This document shows, piece by piece, positions 8,751 through 9,102 of a stretch of DNA of 9,102 bases (positions are counted from its first letter, which is position 1; every line of letters starts with the position of its first letter). Source of the stretch: Chloroflexota bacterium (GTDB taxonomy: Bacteria > Chloroflexota > Anaerolineae > Caldilineales > Caldilineaceae); assembly GCA_003577005.1 (NCBI GenBank), contig QEUW01000334.1:1-9102 (forward strand), in the 5' to 3' direction. The position numbers and the translations under genes are program-made. The notes under the pieces were generated by a model, which was not told where the DNA came from, did not search any database, and was given only the letters and a program-made list of their open reading frames with translations.

Positions 8751-8833
8751 AACGCAAAGATGCAAAGGGGCAGAGACGCCAAGCATTGCTACAGGTTAAG
8801 CTTTGCGTCTTTGCTCCTCTGCGTCTTTGTGTT
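8751..8833. repeat. 83-bp inverted repeat with 8-nt periodic arms, GCAAAG type (element D)
   Basis: The left arm (8751-8784) and right arm (8800-8833) match as reverse complements at 28 of 34 positions around a 15-base loop. In a plus-strand RNA four of the six differences become G-U pairs, so 32 of 34 positions could pair; in a minus-strand RNA they become A-C mismatches. Each arm is four 8-base units: on the left ACGCAAAG, ATGCAAAG, GGGCAGAG, ACGCCAAG; the right arm, read in reverse complement, has the same layout. It lies about 50 bases past the M42 stop codon, so it could act in 3' end formation of that gene, but it has no T-run. Confidence 0.8.
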
Positions 8834-8885
8834 GAATTCAATCTGCAAAGATAGTGTCGTTATGATTTACGAAGAACTTTTGAGT

Positions 8886-9102
8886 TTATTCTCGTCTATC
8901 TATGAAATCTGTGCTCAAAAGATGCCTTACGCACGCCTCCAGCAGATCGCAGGTGCGGATGGCATCGACCAATGAACAGACTTCTACCGGCATGTGCGTA
9001 TAACGGGCGGGGATGCCAACATCCAGCGCCGGTGCGCCTCGCCCCTCTAATTGCGCAAACGAAGCGTCGGTCAGACCGCCAAAAAAGGTGGCGGGCTGCC
9101 AG
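8886..9102 (-). CDS. M42-family metallopeptidase, C-terminal fragment (runs off the window)
   Basis: The last 71 residues of a gene whose start lies beyond the right edge; the stop is TAA at 8888-8886. The sequence FFGGLTDASFAQLEGRGAPA (fragment residues 6-25), then DVGIPARYTHMPVEVCSL (27-44), matches the C-terminus of the M42 (TET-type or glutamyl aminopeptidase) family, where GGTDA and the histidine of RY-H-PVE are conserved. That histidine, here fragment residue 36, is a ligand of the binuclear metal centre. These are cytoplasmic, often dodecameric, exo-aminopeptidases that trim peptides. The leucine within GGLTDA departs from the usual GGTDA. The tail after RHLL (residues 59-62) is likely unstructured and overlaps repeat-like DNA. 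Only this part is visible, so specificity and completeness cannot be judged. Confidence 0.75.
   Translation of the reverse strand, partial: WQPATFFGGLTDASFAQLEGRGAPALDVGIPARYTHMPVEVCSLVDAIRTCDLLEACVRHLLSTDFIDRRE

Noticed and set aside
8610..8975. Plus-strand 121-codon open frame
   Set aside because: It consists largely of translated repeat elements C and D (Arg/Ser/Thr-rich) and then runs antisense to the M42 gene end.

Overview
The window looks like a chromosomal segment of a moderately GC-rich, free-living bacterium. My best guess is Chloroflexota (Anaerolineae or Caldilineae type), because of the gene mix and because the spacers are full of short-period inverted-repeat elements of a kind I associate with such genomes. 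This placement is an inference; there is no rRNA or other marker gene here. I see no phage, insertion sequence, CRISPR array or tRNA.

Layout, left to right. Positions 1-429 hold no gene I can name; they contain a 78-bp hairpin repeat (181-258) and a one-armed periodic repeat (322-348). A plus-strand gene (430-2043) encodes a Tat-type exported FAD-linked oxidase. It faces a block of minus-strand genes, and the convergent spacer (2072-2372) is filled by a large composite inverted repeat. On the minus strand, in transcription order from the right, lie: the 3' end of an M42-type metallopeptidase (8886 to the window edge), a full-length but divergent UvrA (5567-8446), a self-processing P1/S58-family peptidase (4463-5416), a HigA-like antitoxin without a toxin gene (4102-4395), and a two-gene unit of a DUF4383-like membrane protein (3487-3900) and a membrane-anchored protein of unknown function (2370-3485).

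The genes do not form one pathway. The clear functional unit is the DUF4383-like gene plus its downstream neighbour: the stop and start codons are separated by one base, and a good sigma70-like promoter (3966-3994) lies ahead of the pair. UvrA belongs to nucleotide excision repair, but no uvrB or uvrC is in view. The peptidase and antitoxin genes look, by eye, less GC-rich than uvrA and may have a different history.

The most unusual content is non-coding. Four different families of inverted repeat, each with arms built from a short tandem unit (9-nt CGGAT/CAGAT type, 9-nt CAGAG type, 6-nt TCGTAC type, 8-nt GCAAAG type), occupy the intergenic spaces, three of them side by side between the M42 gene and uvrA.
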